Assembly (NCBI GenBank): GCA_964624395.1
Contig: CAZUWY010000006.1
Coordinates: forward strand, 1 to 42,423
Origin: UBA1046 sp964624395
Lineage (GTDB): Bacteria > Bacillota > Clostridia > Saccharofermentanales > DTU023
Direction of reading: 5' to 3'
Length of the DNA stretch: 42,423 nt
Shown here: positions 1 to 8,649 of the stretch, in pieces
Layout of the letters: the number at the start of each line of letters is the position of its first letter
How positions within the stretch are numbered: position 1 is the first letter of the stretch
The notes under the pieces: generated by a model
The model's input: the letters and a program-made list of their open reading frames with translations, nothing else
Database searches by the model: none
Told to the model about the DNA's origin: nothing
Program-made: the position numbers and the translations under genes

Positions 1-164
1 TAAATACCTTTCTCATTCTAACTTGAAAAGAGATCTTCCCGCAAAAATCACCGAACAAACGGTTTCATTGCCTCTATAAAGCAAGGGTTGGCGGAGAAAT
101 AATGTTACTGAAACTGCTGCAGCTGAGAAATCCTCAGTTGGGCAATAATTGGACAATAAAAAGA
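1..164. other. Left-edge non-coding stretch
   Basis: No convincing gene is visible here. A 28-codon reading frame starting at 102 behind a GGAG runs into the copA terminator stem and is not credible as a gene. The stretch is probably the spacer between copA and whatever lies to the left of the window. Confidence 0.5.
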
Positions 165-187
165 GGGAGGCCAGCTGGCCTCCCTTA
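153..187 (-). terminator. Rho-independent terminator of copA
   Basis: Positions 165-184 form a perfect 20-base GC-rich palindrome centred on CCAGCTGG. Read on the minus strand, the stem is followed by TCTTTTTATTG. The site lies about 20 bases past the copA stop codon, so it is an intrinsic terminator for copA. A perfect palindrome needs a few central bases left unpaired to form the loop. Confidence 0.85.
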
Positions 188-207
188 GCTAATTTAGCAG
201 GAGTATT

Positions 208-2526
208 TTATTCTTGCTGCATTTTGAAACTGCGCAGACGCAGGGCGTTTGTCACGACAAAGATTGAACTAAGACTCATGGCTGCAGCAGCAATCATGGG
301 GTTAAGCCTAATGCCCAGACTGGGATAAAGCACACCCGCTGCCAGAGGAATGGTTACCACATTGTAGAAGAAGGCCCAGAAAAGATTTTGCTTGATCGTG
401 CGCATGGTGGCATTAGCCAGACGAGAAGCGTTTAGTACATCCATCAGGCTGGAGCGGGTTAAGACCACATCGGCGGATTCAATCGCAACATCAGTTCCGG
501 CCCCGATAGCAATGCCCACATCAGCTTCAACCAGAGCAGGCGCATCATTGATGCCATCTCCGACCATGGCCACCAGAGAACCTGCATCTTGCATTTCTTT
601 AATGACATCTTGCTTTTCGCCCGGCAAAAGGCCGGCCTTTACTTTGTCAATGCCTGCCTGAGCAGCAATGGTTTTGCTGGTAAGAAGATTATCTCCACTC
701 AGCATGGTGATGCCTTTACCCATGTCTTTTAACCTGGAGATGGCCTTCTTGCTGTCATTCTTGATAGCGTCTGCCACAGAGATCACCCCGACAAGTTCTT
801 TATTTCTGGTAAAGAAAAGCGGTGTTTCACCTCGCAAGGACATCTCATCAGTGATAGCTTTGTATCCGCTGGTATCGATCCCCTGCTCCTCCAGATAGGA
901 TGGTTTGGCGGATAGCCAGCTGTCGCCATCAATTTCAGCCTGTATGCCGTTGCCCGGCAGTGCTTTGAAATTATCTATCTTCACCAGATCAAGCTCCATC
1001 TCGCGGGCCTTTGTGACCACGGCATGAGCTAGGGGATGCTCTGAAGGTAGTTCTAAAGAAGCAGCCAGAGCTAGGAATTTGTTTTCATCCTCCTGACTGT
1101 GAATTGAGCGCACGGCAGGTTTTCCCGTGGTCACTGTACCGGTTTTATCGAGCACGATTTCATTGGTATGGGAAAGGCCTTCCAAGGCTGAAGCGCTTTT
1201 GAACAAGATACCCAGTCTGGCTCCCTTGCCTGTCCCCACCATAATAGCCACCGGAGTTGCCAGGCCCAGGGCACAGGGGCAGGAGATGACCAAGACGGAG
1301 ACAGCCATATTGGCGGCCAGTTCAAAGCTGTTGCCGGTTAAAAGCCAGACAAGCAGTGTAATTACGGCCAGTACCAGTACCACTGGCACAAAGATGCCAG
1401 AGATTTTATCGGCCAGACGGCCGATCGGCGCTTTGCTGGCACCGGCATTTTGCACCAGCTCAATTATTTTAGCCAAAGTGGTATCCTGGCCGGTGCGGGT
1501 CACTTCAAAGATAAAGGAACCGGAAGTATTAAGCGTTCCCCCAGTCACTTCATCGCCAACGGTTTTCTCCACCGGCATACTCTCACCTGTGAGAGCAGAT
1601 TCATCCACAGCGGACTGTCCTTCCAGGATGCGCCCGTCCATGGGAATTCTTTGCCCCGGGCGGACGATAACATGATCGGCCAGCAAAAGCTCAGCAGAGG
1701 CAATTTCGGTTTCACTGCCGTCGGGATTCTTGCGCAGGGCCCGATCAGGAGCCAGCTCCAAAAGCTTGGTAATCGCCTGAGTTGTCTTGCCCTTGGATTT
1801 GGCCTCCAGATACTTGCCCAAGGTGATCAAGGTCAAAATCATGGCAGCGGATTCAAAATATAAGTTTTCCCGATAGGAAGAAACAGTGGCAAGATCAGAT
1901 ACGCCCAGGGCATGGCTCATTCTAAAAAGAGCAAAGAGCCCGTAGATCAGTGAAGCGCCTGCGCCCATTGCCACCAGAGTATCCATATTGGGACTTCTTC
2001 TTAAAGCGGCTTTGCCGCCATTGGTGAAATAGCTGCGGTTAAGGAAAATAACCGGTAAAGTCAAAAGCAGCTGAACCAGGGCAAAGGAGACGCTGTTGCC
2101 AGCACCGGCTAAAAATGAGGGCAAAGGCAGGCCTACCATATGGCCCATGGTTATATACATCAAGGGAATCAGATAGACAAAAGACCAGATTACTCTTTTT
2201 TTCATGGCCTCTTCTTCGGGCAAAGCATCTTCTGCTGTATCTTCAAGGTCAAGACTTTCGCCCGCAGCTGCTGGCCTGCCGGAGCCATCAGAAGCAGTGG
2301 CTGCCGTAGTGCTTTTGCGCCTGGCGGTATAGCCAGCGTCGCCTACGATCTTGACAATTTCCTGAGATTTAATCTTATCGCTGTCAAATTCTACATTGAG
2401 AGTATTTAAAAGCAGATTAACCTCTGCCAGTTTCACACCTTCAACCTCCGCCAGAGCTTTTTCAACAGCGGCAGAGCAAGAGCTGCAATGCATTCCTTCA
2501 ACATTGAATTGTTCTTTAATTTCCAT
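208..2526 (-). CDS. copA: Copper-translocating P1B-type ATPase
   Basis: This 772-residue protein is predicted to export Cu(I) across the cytoplasmic membrane at the cost of ATP. It has one N-terminal heavy-metal-associated domain with the metal-binding motif GMHCSSC (Cys14, Cys17), then an acidic linker, about eight membrane helices and the transmembrane CPC motif (416-418). The phosphorylation motif DKTGT starts at Asp460, and GDGINDAP lies in the hinge. CPC plus GMxCxxC is the copper/silver signature; zinc and cadmium pumps differ in surrounding residues. The start has AAGGAG seven bases upstream. The gene is monocistronic, with its own terminator and a promoter overlapped by a CsoR-like operator. 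No copZ or csoR is present in the window. Confidence 0.95.
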   Translation of the reverse strand: MEIKEQFNVEGMHCSSCSAAVEKALAEVEGVKLAEVNLLLNTLNVEFDSDKIKSQEIVKIVGDAGYTARRKSTTAATASDGSGRPAAAGESLDLEDTAEDALPEEEAMKKRVIWSFVYLIPLMYITMGHMVGLPLPSFLAGAGNSVSFALVQLLLTLPVIFLNRSYFTNGGKAALRRSPNMDTLVAMGAGASLIYGLFALFRMSHALGVSDLATVSSYRENLYFESAAMILTLITLGKYLEAKSKGKTTQAITKLLELAPDRALRKNPDGSETEIASAELLLADHVIVRPGQRIPMDGRILEGQSAVDESALTGESMPVEKTVGDEVTGGTLNTSGSFIFEVTRTGQDTTLAKIIELVQNAGASKAPIGRLADKISGIFVPVVLVLAVITLLVWLLTGNSFELAANMAVSVLVISCPCALGLATPVAIMVGTGKGARLGILFKSASALEGLSHTNEIVLDKTGTVTTGKPAVRSIHSQEDENKFLALAASLELPSEHPLAHAVVTKAREMELDLVKIDNFKALPGNGIQAEIDGDSWLSAKPSYLEEQGIDTSGYKAITDEMSLRGETPLFFTRNKELVGVISVADAIKNDSKKAISRLKDMGKGITMLSGDNLLTSKTIAAQAGIDKVKAGLLPGEKQDVIKEMQDAGSLVAMVGDGINDAPALVEADVGIAIGAGTDVAIESADVVLTRSSLMDVLNASRLANATMRTIKQNLFWAFFYNVVTIPLAAGVLYPSLGIRLNPMIAAAAMSLSSIFVVTNALRLRSFKMQQE

Positions 2527-2669
2527 TGAATACTCCTTAAACCAGTAAATATAGCGTCTGCATCAATAACTATAGACTGGCAGATCAAACCACTGCCTAC
2601 AGTTTTTTTAAAAGATTTAGTGATCTCTTCTTTGTTTACTTTTAGGACAAAGAATGCCTGTCCAAATCG

Positions 2670-2688
2670 ATTATACCCAGCTGGGGTA
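2670..2688 (-). promoter_or_regulatory. copA promoter -10 box with overlapping CsoR-like operator
   Basis: On the minus strand a perfect TATAAT lies at 2675-2670. Immediately upstream of it, partly overlapping, is TACCC-AGCT-GGGGTA (plus-strand 2674-2688). This matches the architecture I recall for the Bacillus subtilis copZA operator bound by CsoR: TACCC, four bases, GGGGTA. The operator sits in the promoter spacer, where a bound repressor would exclude RNA polymerase. The -35 region is weak (T-rich). Predicted transcription starts near 2662, leaving a leader of about 135 nt before the copA start codon. The match is visible; binding by CsoR is inferred. Confidence 0.7.
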
Positions 2689-2764
2689 GGTAAAAAAGAT
2701 CAGGGATGAATCAGTATCTTATGTACTACTGCAGTAAAGTGAAATCTCAAGGCTAATGAAAAGA

Positions 2765-4288
2765 TCAGCATAGATTCTTGTCGTATTCAGCGATAATCTC
2801 CTGGGCAATGGAGATATCTGACTGAACCTTAACATATTGATCGCCTCTCATCTGGGTTGTCTCAGCACCCTTGCCAACCACTAGCAGCAAGGTTTTTTCT
2901 TTTGCTGCCGCAAAAGCTGTCCGGATGGCCTCTTTCCTGTCCGCAATGATCTCATATTTTCCTCCGACGGACTCAATAAATTTAGCCACCTCCAAAGAGA
3001 TATCTTCAACCCTTTCATGCCGGGGGTCTTCCTCGGTCAGATAGATATAGTCTGCCAATCTACCGGCAGCTATGCCAAGATCTTTTCTTCGACTCATCCC
3101 CTTGGAGCCGGGGCAGCCAAAGATAATGACCTGCCTGTAGCCGGGAAAATCTAAGCCGGCAGTTTCAAAAAGCTTTTCAAAAGACAATTTGTTATGGGCA
3201 TAGTCCACCAGGATTAAGATCTTTTTATCTTTGCTGGCAAAAAGCTCCATTCTGCCGGCAGTGCGGGCTTTCCTCAAGCCTTTTTGCATGAAGCTTAGCG
3301 GGCAGCCGACAATTTTGGCCAGACCGATTGCAGCCAGTGCGTTCTTTATATTGAACTGACCGGGCATTTCGATTTCAAACTGATGCAGCCTTTCATCGAG
3401 CCAGACATCAAAGAGATAGCCCATTTCAGTTTTTTGCACATTCTGGGCATAGATTTCAGCGGTGGGATTATTGCTGGAGTAAAAATGTAGCTTGTTTTTT
3501 TCTTTGAGGGCAGCCTGTCTTATCCTTTTGAGCTCTTCAAGACCAAGATCCAGATCGAGAACGGCATCTTTAGTATGAGCGAAGATGCGCAGTTTAGAAT
3601 TGAAATAATCCTCAAAGTCTGTGTGCTCTATCTCACTGATATGATCTTCGGAGATATTTAAAAAAGCAGCCGCTTCGAACTGGATGCCATCGAGCCGGTT
3701 GTATTTTAGGCCCTGTGAGGATACTTCCATCAGCATATATTTGATCCCTGAGCTGACAGCATTGTATAGATGCTGGTACAAGACGAGCGCTTCTGGGGTG
3801 GTAAGCTGCGATTCAAATCTGTTGACGCCGTCATAGGTTTCAATGGTAGAGATAAAGGCAATTTCTTTATTGCCCAAAGAGTGCTGCCAGAGATTTAGGA
3901 TTTCACGCAGGTAACTGGCTGTAGTGGATTTACCCTTTGTTCCGGTAATGGCGATGATCTTTATTTTTTCCTCCGGCTGATTGTAAAAACGTCTCGCCAG
4001 TATCGGCATCGCCTCTCTAATATTTGTGACCTGCATGAAAGGCAAATCCAGATTGTAATCTTTTTCTGCCACATAGGCTGCTGCACCATTTTTGGCTGCC
4101 ATTAAAAGGTATTCAAGCTTAAATGCACTGCCTTTACAGACAAAGAGAGCACCGGGACTCACCTCTCTTGAATCATAAGTCAGAGAACTGATGAGAGGAT
4201 TTTCGTCCTTGCCCGCTTTGCTCAGAAGGTTTTCAGCACTTAGATCTTTGGCGTATTCATTTAGAGGATAGTATTTAAGTTCAGACAT
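2765..4288 (-). CDS. MurE-family UDP-N-acetylmuramyl-tripeptide synthetase
   Basis: This 507-residue Mur ligase has the three expected domains: an N-terminal uridine-nucleotide-binding part (about 20-100), an ATPase domain with P-loop GTKGKST near residues 113-120, and a C-terminal ligase domain. MurE adds the third residue (meso-diaminopimelate, lysine or another) to UDP-MurNAc-L-Ala-D-Glu in the cytoplasm. Diaminopimelate enzymes usually carry DNPR in the specificity loop; here the corresponding motif is EDPR (about 417-423), and the P-loop reads TKGKS rather than TNGKT. The added amino acid is therefore uncertain, and the gene may be a second MurE-like ligase rather than the main one, because no other mur gene is adjacent. 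AGGGG precedes the start. It is divergent from the next gene. Confidence 0.8.
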   Translation of the reverse strand: MSELKYYPLNEYAKDLSAENLLSKAGKDENPLISSLTYDSREVSPGALFVCKGSAFKLEYLLMAAKNGAAAYVAEKDYNLDLPFMQVTNIREAMPILARRFYNQPEEKIKIIAITGTKGKSTTASYLREILNLWQHSLGNKEIAFISTIETYDGVNRFESQLTTPEALVLYQHLYNAVSSGIKYMLMEVSSQGLKYNRLDGIQFEAAAFLNISEDHISEIEHTDFEDYFNSKLRIFAHTKDAVLDLDLGLEELKRIRQAALKEKNKLHFYSSNNPTAEIYAQNVQKTEMGYLFDVWLDERLHQFEIEMPGQFNIKNALAAIGLAKIVGCPLSFMQKGLRKARTAGRMELFASKDKKILILVDYAHNKLSFEKLFETAGLDFPGYRQVIIFGCPGSKGMSRRKDLGIAAGRLADYIYLTEEDPRHERVEDISLEVAKFIESVGGKYEIIADRKEAIRTAFAAAKEKTLLLVVGKGAETTQMRGDQYVKVQSDISIAQEIIAEYDKNLC

Positions 4289-4462
4289 AAATTTTTGACC
4301 CCTTGATTTTTCTTTATTTTACTACAGGCAGGCTCAAAATTTCAGAGCTCGTGAATTGGCTGAAGATTGCTAGTAAATTATGCTTATGTTAGACTTACAA
4401 GCGCTAAATTAACTAGATTACAGCCGCTAAACAACATGCGGGCTGGAAAGTGGAGTTATTGT

Positions 4463-5998
4463 ATGACCAGTGAGATTGCAGCTACTGATGGTGGGGAGAT
4501 TAGCAATAAAGAGCATGCCAAAGCTCGAAAGCGGTCAGCAGTAAAAATCTTTTTTTTCTTTGCTCTTACCTGCCTACTCTTTGTAACTGTTTGGGCAATT
4601 CGCACCTATGATAATCTCAATCTTGCCGAGATTGTCTTTCATCTTTATGTTCCCTTGCAGGGCACTGGCAGCGGACTGGTCAGCGATGCAGTTTTCTGGA
4701 CATTATTGCCTGCTTTTATTGTCACTTCCTTGTTTGCTCTTGCTGTCTGGCCCTATCGGGAGCAGGCAAAAATTCCCATTTTTTTGAGCAAAATCCGACT
4801 GAAAAAACATCTGGCAAAAATAATGGTTGCCCTCCTTATTTTGCTGGAGATATTTCTTGTTCAACATTATCTCGGAGCTTATCAATATATTGAGGCTCAG
4901 TTTACTTATACGAATTTTATTGAAGAAAACTATGTCGATCTTGATCTGGCAAAAATCAAGGCACCGGCCAAAAAGAGGAATCTGATCTTCCTCTTTTTGG
5001 AGTCTATGGAATCTACCTATATGGACTCTGAAACCGGCGGGGTCATGCAGGAAAACAAAATCAAGAGGTTAAGCAAGCTGGCAGAGGAGAATCTGAACTT
5101 CTCTCATAGTGAAAAACTGGGTGGTTTTAGAAACAGTTCAGGAACCAGCTGGACAGTGGGTGCCTGTTTCGGAGCCACCACAGGACTGCCGCTCAAGGTA
5201 CCGCCCAATAGCAAGAGTTTTCTCAAAACAGGAGGCTTTTTCCCCGGAGTAACCAGCTTGGGCGACATACTAAAAGCAGATGGCTATACCAATGTACTGA
5301 TGATGGGAACGGATTCAACTTTCGGCGGCCAGGGCCTTTATTACCAGCAGCATGGCGAACATATGCTGGCCGACTATAACTGGGCTGTCAGAGAAGGGCA
5401 TATACCAAAGGACTACTTTAAGTTCTGGGGCATGGAAGATCATAAGCTTTATGAGCTGGCGCGCAAAGAACTGCTGCGTCTGGCCCAGGAAGATCAGCCC
5501 TTTGCCCTCACCATGTTTACCATTGATACGCATTTCGAGGATGGTTTTCTTTGCGACTACTGTCCGGATACATTTTCAGATCAATATTCCAATGTTATAG
5601 CCTGCGCCGATAAGCAGGCGTCGGATTTTGTTGACTGGCTCAAAGAGCAGGATTTTTATGAAGACACGACGATCATAATTGCCGGCGATCATCTGACTAT
5701 GCACAATAGCTATCTGATCGGGATTGAAAGAGATGAAAGATCTGTCTATAACTGCTTTATTAACGCAGCAGCTAATCCTGGCAAAACGAAAAAGCGGGAA
5801 TTTATGGCCATGGATTTGTTCCCTACCACTCTTGCGGCTCTGGGCTACGAGATTGAAGGAGACAGGCTGGGTCTGGGCACCAATTTGTTTTCTGCCCAAG
5901 AGACTTTGGTTGAAAAATATGGCGTAGAAGAATTCGATAATCTTTTGATGGATCGCTCGCGCTTTTATGAAGCAAAATTCATTTATAATGAAGACTGA
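4463..5998 (+). CDS. LtaS/OpgB-like membrane phosphoglycerol transferase (sulfatase fold)
   Basis: The protein has about 511 residues. An N-terminal block of roughly three hydrophobic helices is followed by a large extracytoplasmic alkaline-phosphatase/sulfatase domain. The predicted catalytic Thr228 lies in SGTSWTVG, and metal ligands are likely in DTHFEDG and GDHLTMH (Asp409, His410). The SGTSWTVG segment followed by a CFGATTGLPL segment resembles OpgB/MdoB phosphoglycerol transferases more than canonical LtaS, although both belong to one family that moves glycerol-phosphate from phosphatidylglycerol to a polymer. The open frame extends upstream to a TTG at 4367, but only the ATG at 4463 has a good ribosome site (GGAG, seven bases away). 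Substrate (teichoic acid or periplasmic glycan) is not determined. Confidence 0.75.
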   Translation: MTSEIAATDGGEISNKEHAKARKRSAVKIFFFFALTCLLFVTVWAIRTYDNLNLAEIVFHLYVPLQGTGSGLVSDAVFWTLLPAFIVTSLFALAVWPYREQAKIPIFLSKIRLKKHLAKIMVALLILLEIFLVQHYLGAYQYIEAQFTYTNFIEENYVDLDLAKIKAPAKKRNLIFLFLESMESTYMDSETGGVMQENKIKRLSKLAEENLNFSHSEKLGGFRNSSGTSWTVGACFGATTGLPLKVPPNSKSFLKTGGFFPGVTSLGDILKADGYTNVLMMGTDSTFGGQGLYYQQHGEHMLADYNWAVREGHIPKDYFKFWGMEDHKLYELARKELLRLAQEDQPFALTMFTIDTHFEDGFLCDYCPDTFSDQYSNVIACADKQASDFVDWLKEQDFYEDTTIIIAGDHLTMHNSYLIGIERDERSVYNCFINAAANPGKTKKREFMAMDLFPTTLAALGYEIEGDRLGLGTNLFSAQETLVEKYGVEEFDNLLMDRSRFYEAKFIYNED

Positions 5999-6002
5999 TA
6001 TT

Positions 6003-6151
6003 TTTACCAGGCTTTGCTTTGCCCCTTCCAATCAGCTATATTGATGAATTATACGGCACAGGCGCTGCAAACTTGTGCGACTGAGCTGTGCGTCTGGTAA
6101 GAAACATTAATCTATAGCATAATAATAAATTGAATTTAACAGGCTGGTAAA
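6003..6151 (+). promoter_or_regulatory. Inverted-repeat-rich region before leuS
   Basis: TTTACCAG (6003-6010) can pair with CTGGTAA (6094-6100) or, with eight perfect pairs, with CTGGTAAA at 6144-6151, which lies against the leuS start codon. Between them a hairpin pairs GCACAG (6056-6061) with CTGTGC (6086-6091). A weak promoter, TGGTAA (6095-6100), 17 bases, CATAAT (6118-6123), is also possible and would exclude most of this from the leuS transcript. There is no T-box consensus. Pairings are seen in sequence; a regulatory role is inference. Confidence 0.35.
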
Positions 6152-6154
6152 CGG

Positions 6155-8587
6155 ATGAAAAAGTACGATTATAAGAAGATTGAGAAAAAATGGCAAGATC
6201 ACTGGGAGGCAGAAAAGACCTTCGAGGCCTTGCAGCCCACGGCAGAGTTTAAGCCAGATAAGCCCAAATACTACTGCCTGATAGAATTTCCCTATCCCTC
6301 CGGGCAGGGGCTTCATGTCGGACATCCCAGAAGCTACACCGCCCTGGACGCTGTAGCCCGTAAAAAGAGAATGGAAGGCTATAATGTCCTCTATCCCATC
6401 GGCTGGGATGCCTTCGGTCTGCCCACGGAAAATTTTGCCATTGCTAATAATATCCACCCGGCAGTAGTCACTGAACAAAATATCGGTCATTTTAAGAAGC
6501 AGCTGAAAAATCTGGGCTTTTCTTTTACCTGGGAGAGAGAGGTCAATACCACTGATCCCGGTTATTATCGCTGGACCCAGTGGATATTCTTGCAGTTTTA
6601 CAAGCATGGCCTGGCCTATAAAAAGGAAATGAATGTCAACTGGTGCCCTTCTTGTAAAATCGTTCTGGCCAATGAAGAGGTTGTTGACGGCGCTTGCGAA
6701 CGCTGCGGGACAGGTACCGGCTTCAAGGTAATGAGCCAGTGGATGCTGAAGATTACGGAATATGCGGATAAATTATTAGATGGACTGGACCAGCTTGACT
6801 TCATCGAAAGAGTAAAACTGCAGCAAAAAAACTGGATTGGCCGCTCCTACGGCATGGAGATAAAGTTTGCAACCAGCAGTGATGATTACCTGACCGTCTA
6901 CACCACCAGACCGGATACTCTCTGGGGTGCCAGTTATCTGGTGCTCTCGCCCGAGCTGCCTTTACTGGCTAAATGGCTGGCAGAAGGTCTGCTGGACAAT
7001 GCGGCAGAAATCGAGGATTACCAAAAGAAAGCTGCTTTAAGATCTGAATTTGAACGCTCCGAGCTGAGCAAGGAAAAAACAGGCGTCAGATTAGCAGGGG
7101 TAGCGGGTATAAATCCTGTTACCGGTCAGGAGATACCGATCTATATTGCCGATTATGTACTGGCAGGCTATGGGACGGGAGCGATCATGGCCGTACCCGC
7201 TCATGACAGCAGGGACTATGAATTTGCGAAAAAATTTGACCTGCCGATCATTGAGGTGGTTGCCGGCGGAGATATCGCTAGGGAAGCTTATTGTGATATC
7301 GATGAAGGTGTGCTGATCAATTCAGGCTATATCACAGGGCTGTCCGTGGCTGAGGGGATTGAAAAGGTAAGTGAGCGGCTTGAAGCTGAAGGTATAGGAA
7401 AAAGAAAAACTAACTATAAGCTGAGAGACTGGGTTTTCTCCCGCCAGCGCTATTGGGGTGAGCCCATTCCCATGGTCTACTGCGAAAAATGCGGCTGGCA
7501 GCCACTGCCGGAATCAGATCTGCCCCTGGTTTTACCGGAGATCAAAAGCTACGAGCTCTCAGAAACAGGTGAGTCTCCTCTTTCCATGCTGAAAGACTGG
7601 GTTAATACCAGCTGTCCGGCCTGCGGCGGACCAGGCAGGCGTGAAACGGATACCATGCCGCAATGGGCGGGGTCATCCTGGTATTTCATCCGCTATATCG
7701 ATCCGCACTGCGAGAGCGGAATTGCCTCCAAGGAAGCGATGGATTACTGGCTGCCGGTGGACTGGTACAACGGCGGCATGGAGCATACCACGCTCCATCT
7801 GCTCTACAGCCGCTTCTGGTATCAATTTCTTTACGATATTGGTGTGGTGCCAAATCCCGAGCCTTATCTGAAGCGGACATCACATGGCATGATTTTGGGT
7901 GAGAACGGGGAAAAGATGTCCAAATCCAGAGGCAATGTTGTCAATCCCGACGATATTGTGCGCGATTATGGTGCTGACACTTTGCGCATGTATGAGCTGT
8001 TTATCGGCGATTTTGAAAAACCAGCCCCCTGGAATACTAATTCCATTAGAGGCGTTAGCCGCTATATTGAAAGAGTCTGGGCTTTGCAAGAAAAGATTAT
8101 TCCCGGCAGCAAATATCGTCAGGAGACTGAGATTTTGATTCATCAGACGATTCGCAAGGTGACCAGGGACACCGATAATCTAAAAGCCAACACCGCTATC
8201 GCCCAGCTGATGACCTTGGTCAACAGATTTTATGAGCTGGGCTCCGTTAATGAAGCTGAATACCGTTTGCTGCTTGTGCTCCTCAATATCTTTGCCCCGC
8301 ATGTGACAGAGGAATTGTGGCAGATCATGGGCTATGAGGGAGAGATATTTAGGCAAAAATGGCCGCTCTGGGATGAAAAACTGACTGTAGAGGAAAAGAT
8401 TGAGATTGCAGTCCAAATTAACGGCAAGATCAAAGCCAGACTATACCTTGCCCATAATATCTCCACAGATGAGGCCATAGCTGCGGCCAAATCTGAGGAA
8501 AATATTGCCAGAGAGATTGCCGGCAAAAGGATAGTTAAAGAGATTTTTGTGCCCGGCAGATTGATAAATCTTGTTACCAGCAAATAA
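6155..8587 (+). CDS. leuS: Leucyl-tRNA synthetase
   Basis: This 810-residue class I synthetase has the usual bacterial LeuRS length. It charges tRNA-Leu with leucine in the cytoplasm. The HIGH-type motif is HVGH at 54-57 and KMSKS is at 587-591. The CP1 editing domain is recognisable from TTRPDTLWG (about 250) and the GTGAIMAVPAHDSRD segment (about 340), whose Asp positions help hydrolyse mischarged tRNA. Cys-rich zinc-like modules are present at CPSCK...CERCG and CEKCG...CPACGG. The Shine-Dalgarno sequence is weak, which is notable for a highly expressed gene. It opens a run of same-strand genes. Confidence 0.98.
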   Translation: MKKYDYKKIEKKWQDHWEAEKTFEALQPTAEFKPDKPKYYCLIEFPYPSGQGLHVGHPRSYTALDAVARKKRMEGYNVLYPIGWDAFGLPTENFAIANNIHPAVVTEQNIGHFKKQLKNLGFSFTWEREVNTTDPGYYRWTQWIFLQFYKHGLAYKKEMNVNWCPSCKIVLANEEVVDGACERCGTGTGFKVMSQWMLKITEYADKLLDGLDQLDFIERVKLQQKNWIGRSYGMEIKFATSSDDYLTVYTTRPDTLWGASYLVLSPELPLLAKWLAEGLLDNAAEIEDYQKKAALRSEFERSELSKEKTGVRLAGVAGINPVTGQEIPIYIADYVLAGYGTGAIMAVPAHDSRDYEFAKKFDLPIIEVVAGGDIAREAYCDIDEGVLINSGYITGLSVAEGIEKVSERLEAEGIGKRKTNYKLRDWVFSRQRYWGEPIPMVYCEKCGWQPLPESDLPLVLPEIKSYELSETGESPLSMLKDWVNTSCPACGGPGRRETDTMPQWAGSSWYFIRYIDPHCESGIASKEAMDYWLPVDWYNGGMEHTTLHLLYSRFWYQFLYDIGVVPNPEPYLKRTSHGMILGENGEKMSKSRGNVVNPDDIVRDYGADTLRMYELFIGDFEKPAPWNTNSIRGVSRYIERVWALQEKIIPGSKYRQETEILIHQTIRKVTRDTDNLKANTAIAQLMTLVNRFYELGSVNEAEYRLLLVLLNIFAPHVTEELWQIMGYEGEIFRQKWPLWDEKLTVEEKIEIAVQINGKIKARLYLAHNISTDEAIAAAKSEENIAREIAGKRIVKEIFVPGRLINLVTSK

Positions 8588-8649
8588 AATTTAGATCCTT
8601 GCAGGTCAGAAGATAAATGCTTGTTAGCATTACACGATTCGAGGTGAAT

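Noticed and set aside
102..188. 28-codon reading frame with a GGAG upstream
   Set aside because: It runs through the copA terminator palindrome, has no family resemblance and looks like chance.
1127..1675. 182-codon reading frame antisense to copA
   Set aside because: It lies wholly inside the strongly conserved copA gene, on the opposite strand, with low-complexity Ser/Thr-rich sequence typical of shadow frames.
5999..6154. T-box riboswitch before leuS (also considered before trpS)
   Set aside because: No AGGGTGG-type T-box consensus, specifier loop or terminator/antiterminator pair could be found in either upstream region.
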